9,544 nucleotides of DNA from Candidatus Kuenenia stuttgartensis. Lineage in GTDB: Bacteria > Bacteroidota > Bacteroidia > Flavobacteriales_D > Crocinitomicaceae. Below the pieces are notes generated by a model that was given only the letters and a program-made list of their open reading frames with translations, had not been told where the DNA came from and did no database searches. The stretch covers positions 1 through 9,544 of the forward strand of contig CALPRR020000084.1 of NCBI GenBank assembly GCA_943326025.2. The letters are read 5' to 3'. Below, one piece after another: positions 5,771 to 9,544 of this stretch (position 1 is the stretch's first letter; every line of letters begins with the position of its first letter). The translations under genes and the position numbers were made by a program.

Positions 5771-8044
5771 TTATATCTTCTCAATCAAGAAATCTGTACG
5801 TCTATTTTTAGCTCTGTTAACTTCGGATATATTTTCAACTTTTGGAACGGTTTCACCGAAACCTTTAGATTTTAAACGATTTCCATCAATTCCACAAGCA
5901 ATTAAATACAATTTCACAGCATTTGCTCGACCTTCAGATAATAATAAGTTTTGTTGATCATCACCTTGGTCATCCGTATGTCCTTGAACCATTATTGTTA
6001 CATTCGGATTTTCAATTAAGAAACGTGAAAATTGTTTCAAAATAAATTTCGAACGATCATTTAAATCATAAGAATTGGTTGCAAATAAGATATCGTTAAT
6101 CGTATAAGCTGCTCCTACTTTAATTTCTTTTACTAATAAATCATTGTTTCTGATAGACACATCTTTCGGACGAACTACTTCTGCGACATCTTTTTTCACT
6201 TCCGCTTCTTTCGCTGGATTTTGCTTATTATCTTTCGAATTCGTTTTAGCAGTTTCATTTGCATTGCCTTTCGTTTCTTTTTGATCTTTATTTTCTTTTC
6301 CATCTTTTTTAGCTTCCGTTTTAGGATTTACAGAAGCTGTTTCTGTTGGTTTTGAAACTGCAGGTTTTGTTGGGATGGTTTTTTCTAACTCTTCTTTTGT
6401 AATTAATTTTGAATCAAAGGCATAACCTTCTTTTTTCACTGTAACCATAACATCTTGTTTAGTTGTATTTTTTACAACCGTAGCAAAATGTCCATCATTC
6501 CCATTCACTTTCACTTTAGTCACTTCACCTGTTCCAGCATAAGCCACTTCAATTTCAGCCCCTTTAATAGGCTCGCCATTTTCATCTTTTAAATCACCTT
6601 TCAAAATTGTAACACCTGTTGGTCTTGCTTCTTCGTATAAGTCAAATGAATAAATATTCCAGTTACCTCCTTGACGAGAAGAATAGTAAGCCAATGTTCC
6701 GTCAGTAGAGACAAAAATCCCTAATTCATCATCAATAGAGTTTATAGGATAACCAATATTTTTGGGTTTTGACCAGTTATTTGTATTCGCATCCCAACGA
6801 CAATAGTAAATATCCAACCCTCCAACACCTTTTAATTTTTCTGCATCGTTGGACACGAAATACAAGGTTTCACTATCTTGGTGTAAGAATGGACTCTTAT
6901 CTTTTCCATTGCTGTTGTATAAAAATGGTTTAACATTCCCCCATTTACCATCAGAACCTTTTGTTGCAATCATGATATCGTTATCTCTTGAAGACGGACG
7001 CATGACTGTATAATACAATGTGTTACCATCTGGAGACAAAGTTGGTTGACCTTCCCATCCATTCGCTGAATTAATTTTATCTCCTAAACTCTCAAGTTTA
7101 GTCCAAGTATAATCTTGCCATCCTGAACCAACTCTTTCATATTCTGTTCTGTACAAATCACAATTCAAATAATTTTGGCCACTTACCTGCGTTTGTTTAC
7201 ACGCACAAATAATCATTTCCTTATTATCGACAGACATTGTCGCAGCCCCATAACTTGTAAATGTTCCATCATTAAACGGAGCTTTCAATGGTTTTCCGTT
7301 GTCAAAATATTCTGCAACATTTGGTCGTTGAGAAAAAGTAAAATTTTCATGAACAACTACAGCCATTCCAGTTTGTTTCCTATCCACAGTATCTTTTCTC
7401 GTGAAAAACATAATCTCATTATCAGGTGAAATCATCGGGAAGTATTCATCATTTTTAGAGCTAACATTTTTCACCATTCTTGGCTCAAATGGAACTTGAT
7501 TTGCTTTCAACTCAATTTCACTTTGTAAATCAGGAAGAATTTCATTGATGTCTGCTAACTTTTTATCGTAATCCAGTGGGTATCGATCATTATTACTACT
7601 CTTAAATTTTTTAAATTCCCCAAACCACTTTACAGCATCTGGCATATTTTTTTGAGTATAATTGATTACTCCCAAATAATAAAAACAATTTGCATGAAAA
7701 TCTGCACAGTGATTTAATGTTTCTATAAACATTTCTTTCGCTTTCTGAAAACTCTTATCTCCTTGGGCTGGATTAGGATTTTTCTCATAATAATTAGAAC
7801 CTCTTTCAAAAGCATACATTGCATATTCATAATATGCAGTTGCATTATCCGAATTTTCTTCGATTGCTTTATTAAAGTTTGAAATTGCTGTCATTGCATC
7901 AGGAGCATTTTTTCCAGCATCAATAATTTTCATGATTTTTTTAGATGGTGGTAAACAAGCTTCATCCTCTGTTTGTGCGTATGATAAAGATGATATTAAA
8001 AATGTGATTCCTAGAAATATGAAGTAAAGCTTAAACATAAACAA
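5771..8044 (-). CDS. PorE-like envelope protein: TPR, PD40 beta-propeller, CarbopepD-like domain, OmpA peptidoglycan-binding domain
   Basis: A 757-residue periplasmic or outer-membrane-associated protein. Residues 1-23 are a Sec signal peptide ending SYA before Gln24, with no lipobox Cys. Next come TPR-like helices (about 35-155), then a propeller with PD40-type strands near 199, 268, 331, 383 and 440 (ISPDNEIMFF, LSPDGNTLYYT, VSTDGTLAYYSS), giving about five blades. A carboxypeptidase-regulatory-like beta domain (GDLKDENGEPIKGAEI, about 477-550) and a Lys/Asn-rich linker (about 560-630) follow. The OmpA C-terminal domain (about 645-757) has GHTDDQGDD and LLLSEGRANAV, with the Asp and Arg that hold diaminopimelate. 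The order matches Porphyromonas PorE (PG1058), a type IX secretion component, but many flavobacterial OmpA proteins share it, so a secretion role is uncertain. No PorP/SprF-like gene is adjacent. An in-frame stop upstream supports the Met at 8044; Met3 is an alternative start. Confidence 0.88.
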   Translation of the reverse strand: MFMFKLYFIFLGITFLISSLSYAQTEDEACLPPSKKIMKIIDAGKNAPDAMTAISNFNKAIEENSDNATAYYEYAMYAFERGSNYYEKNPNPAQGDKSFQKAKEMFIETLNHCADFHANCFYYLGVINYTQKNMPDAVKWFGEFKKFKSSNNDRYPLDYDKKLADINEILPDLQSEIELKANQVPFEPRMVKNVSSKNDEYFPMISPDNEIMFFTRKDTVDRKQTGMAVVVHENFTFSQRPNVAEYFDNGKPLKAPFNDGTFTSYGAATMSVDNKEMIICACKQTQVSGQNYLNCDLYRTEYERVGSGWQDYTWTKLESLGDKINSANGWEGQPTLSPDGNTLYYTVMRPSSRDNDIMIATKGSDGKWGNVKPFLYNSNGKDKSPFLHQDSETLYFVSNDAEKLKGVGGLDIYYCRWDANTNNWSKPKNIGYPINSIDDELGIFVSTDGTLAYYSSRQGGNWNIYSFDLYEEARPTGVTILKGDLKDENGEPIKGAEIEVAYAGTGEVTKVKVNGNDGHFATVVKNTTKQDVMVTVKKEGYAFDSKLITKEELEKTIPTKPAVSKPTETASVNPKTEAKKDGKENKDQKETKGNANETAKTNSKDNKQNPAKEAEVKKDVAEVVRPKDVSIRNNDLLVKEIKVGAAYTINDILFATNSYDLNDRSKFILKQFSRFLIENPNVTIMVQGHTDDQGDDQQNLLLSEGRANAVKLYLIACGIDGNRLKSKGFGETVPKVENISEVNRAKNRRTDFLIEKI

Positions 8045-8088
8045 TGAAATTTTTAATTTTCAATGGGTAAAAAAAACAAAAATCATAC

Positions 8089-8120
8089 CCAATATACTAT
8101 ATCGGTAAAATGATCAAAAA
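8089..8120 (-). promoter_or_regulatory. Candidate promoter of the OmpA-family gene
   Basis: On the minus strand, TTTTTG (8120-8115) is followed after 18 bases by TATATTGG (8096-8089). That is a good -33 and an imperfect -7 element (TAnnTTTG with one mismatch). Transcription would start near 8082, leaving a leader of about 38 bases. The -7 box overlaps one arm of an inverted repeat (TGGGTA 8064-8069, TACCCA 8086-8091). Confidence 0.4.
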
Positions 8121-8220
8121 GTTACAGTTTCCAAAGAATATTTTTTAGTTAAACTATACGAAATGAACTTTCATTGAATTTCTCAAAAAATCAACATATA
8201 TTAATTACTGTACCTATTAA

Positions 8221-8250
8221 TTTTATCTACCAAATATTAATGTAATTTTG
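8221..8250 (+). promoter_or_regulatory. Candidate promoter of the Asp-box protein gene
   Basis: TAATTTTG at 8243-8250 is a full match to the Bacteroidota -7 consensus. It is preceded by TTTT at 8221-8224 with an 18-base spacer, the same spacing as at rplS. The start of transcription would fall near 8257, so the leader would be only about 11 bases. Confidence 0.6.
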
Positions 8251-8267
8251 TCAAAAAAACATTACAT

Positions 8268-9544
8268 ATGAAAAATGTATTTTCCTTATTAACTTTCCTT
8301 TTAGTTATTATTACAGGTATTAATGCTCAAAAAACAACTAACTCAAAAACAGAGGTCGATGAATCAATTACAGGTGGTTTAAATTTCAGATTAGTTGGTC
8401 CAGCTTTAACTTCAGGTCGAATAGCTGATTTAGCAGTTGACCCAATCAATCAAAACACTTGGTATATTGCATCTGCCTCTGGAGGCGTATGGAAAACAAC
8501 AAATCATGGAACAAGTTTCAATTCAATTTTTGATAATTATGGTTCTTTCTCAACAGCTTGTGTAGAGTTAGCTCCGTCAAATCCGAATACTGTTTGGGTT
8601 GGAACTGGTGAAAACAATAATCAAAGAGCTGTTTCATATGGTGATGGTGTATATAAATCTTTAGATGGTGGAAAATCGTTCTCAAACATGGGATTAAAAT
8701 TAAGCGAACACATTGGAAATATTATCATTCATCCAACTGACGAAAATACGGTTTGGGTAGCCGCTTATGGTCCGGTTTGGAGTAAAGGTGGTGAAAGAGG
8801 AGTTTACAAAACAACTGATGGAGGTAAAACATGGGAAAGAACGTTATTCATTTCAGATGAAACCGGTATTTCTGAAATAGCAATTGATCCTAAAAATCCG
8901 AATATTTTATATGCTGCTGCTCACCAAAGAAGGCGTCATGAATGGACATATATTGGTGGTGGACCTGAATCAGCATTATACAAATCAACTGATGGAGGTA
9001 AAACTTGGAGAGAAATTTCATCCGGTTTACCTAAAGGTGAAATGGGAAGAATTGGAATCTCAGTTTCTCCAGCTGATGAAAATTACGTCTATGCAATAAT
9101 TGAAGGCAAAAACGATAAAGGAGGATTTTTCAAATCAACTAACAAAGGTGAATCTTGGTCAAAAATGTCTGGTTTTTCAACGAGTGGAAATTATTACCAA
9201 GAAATCATCTGCGATAATACGAATAAAGACAAAGTATTTATAATGGATACTTGGTTACATCACACAACAGATGGAGGGAAAACAATTGTCGGTACTGGTG
9301 AAGACAAAAAACACGTTGATAATCACTGTATTTGGGTGAATCCAAATGATCCAAATCATTGGTTAGTTGGTTGTGATGGTGGATTATACGAAACGTTTAA
9401 CCACGCTAAAGATTGGAAATATTATGACAATCTACCAATCATTCAATTTTACAAAGTTGCAACGGATAACAAAGCTCCATTCTACAATATTTATGGAGGA
9501 ACGCAAGACAACAATTCAATGGGTGGACCTTCAGCAACTATCAA
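8268..9544 (+). CDS. Exported Asp-box/BNR beta-propeller protein of the VPS10/sortilin-like family, 3' end cut by window edge
   Basis: An open frame runs from the ATG at 8268 to the window edge, about 425 residues. It opens with a signal peptide (MKNVFSLLTFLLVIITG, cleavage likely after INA at residue 20). The segment FRLVGPALTSGRIADLAVDP starts the propeller. Six Asp-box-like motifs follow: TTNHGTSF (about 76), SLDGGKSF (about 131), TTDGGKTW (about 182), STDGGKTW (about 241), STNKGESW (about 290) and TTDGGKT (about 333). Other landmarks are WVGTGENN, the GGERGVYK segment and GGGPESALYKS. Together they identify the large (about 1000-residue) Bacteroidota proteins often labelled 'glycosyl hydrolase' or 'VPS10 domain-containing'. 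The label is structural: no catalytic role is shown, and the biological function is unknown. The missing C-terminus may hold a type IX sorting domain. A strong -7 box lies just upstream and the OmpA-family gene is divergent. Confidence 0.88.
   Translation, partial: MKNVFSLLTFLLVIITGINAQKTTNSKTEVDESITGGLNFRLVGPALTSGRIADLAVDPINQNTWYIASASGGVWKTTNHGTSFNSIFDNYGSFSTACVELAPSNPNTVWVGTGENNNQRAVSYGDGVYKSLDGGKSFSNMGLKLSEHIGNIIIHPTDENTVWVAAYGPVWSKGGERGVYKTTDGGKTWERTLFISDETGISEIAIDPKNPNILYAAAHQRRRHEWTYIGGGPESALYKSTDGGKTWREISSGLPKGEMGRIGISVSPADENYVYAIIEGKNDKGGFFKSTNKGESWSKMSGFSTSGNYYQEIICDNTNKDKVFIMDTWLHHTTDGGKTIVGTGEDKKHVDNHCIWVNPNDPNHWLVGCDGGLYETFNHAKDWKYYDNLPIIQFYKVATDNKAPFYNIYGGTQDNNSMGGPSATI

Noticed and set aside
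7175..7429. + strand open frame within the OmpA-family gene
   Set aside because: Antisense to the propeller region, with no motif or promoter.
8884..9099. + strand frame shifted relative to the Asp-box protein
   Set aside because: The main frame continues through this region with repeated Asp-box motifs, so this is an out-of-frame shadow.

Overview
The window is AT-rich DNA from a member of the Bacteroidota, most likely of the Flavobacteriia. Three things point there. Promoter-like sites have the form TAnnTTTG rather than a sigma70 -10 box, start codons lack clear Shine-Dalgarno sequences, and one gene has the TPR / beta-propeller / CarbopepD-like / OmpA architecture of the type IX secretion protein PorE. 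I cannot fix the genus.

Layout: eight protein genes, two of them cut by the window edges. (1) 1-546 (-) is the 5' part of panB (pantothenate synthesis) with its own promoter. (2) 617-2980 (-) is a compact three-gene cluster read rimB-like, rimK, M14/AstE-like: a retropepsin-fold protease, an ATP-grasp glutamate ligase that aligns without gaps to my recollection of E. coli RimK, and a zinc carboxypeptidase/desuccinylase-like enzyme that starts inside the rimK stop codon. Ligase plus two hydrolases suggests a reversible peptide-tagging system, plausibly but not necessarily acting on ribosomal protein S6. (3) 3190-3570 (+) is rplS (L19), divergent from the cluster, with a promoter and a clear intrinsic terminator. 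(4) 3656-4414 (+) is a membrane-anchored GH25 muramidase. (5) 4461-5708 (+) is a six-helix membrane protein with a HisKA_2-type phospho-acceptor histidine but an ATP-binding domain lacking recognisable G motifs; it starts at TTG. (6) 5733-5767 is a short array of degenerate 7-bp repeats between two convergent genes. (7) 5771-8044 (-) is the PorE-like OmpA-family protein. (8) 8268-9544 (+, cut) is the N-terminal part of a large exported Asp-box/BNR (VPS10/sortilin-like) beta-propeller protein, divergent from the OmpA gene.

No tRNA, rRNA, CRISPR array, insertion sequence or phage signature was seen, and no gene-free stretch exceeds 300 bases. The window looks like ordinary chromosomal core sequence. 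The points worth a second look are the rimB-rimK-M14 cluster, the kinase with a decayed ATP-binding site, and the PorE-like protein standing apart from any secretion gene cluster.
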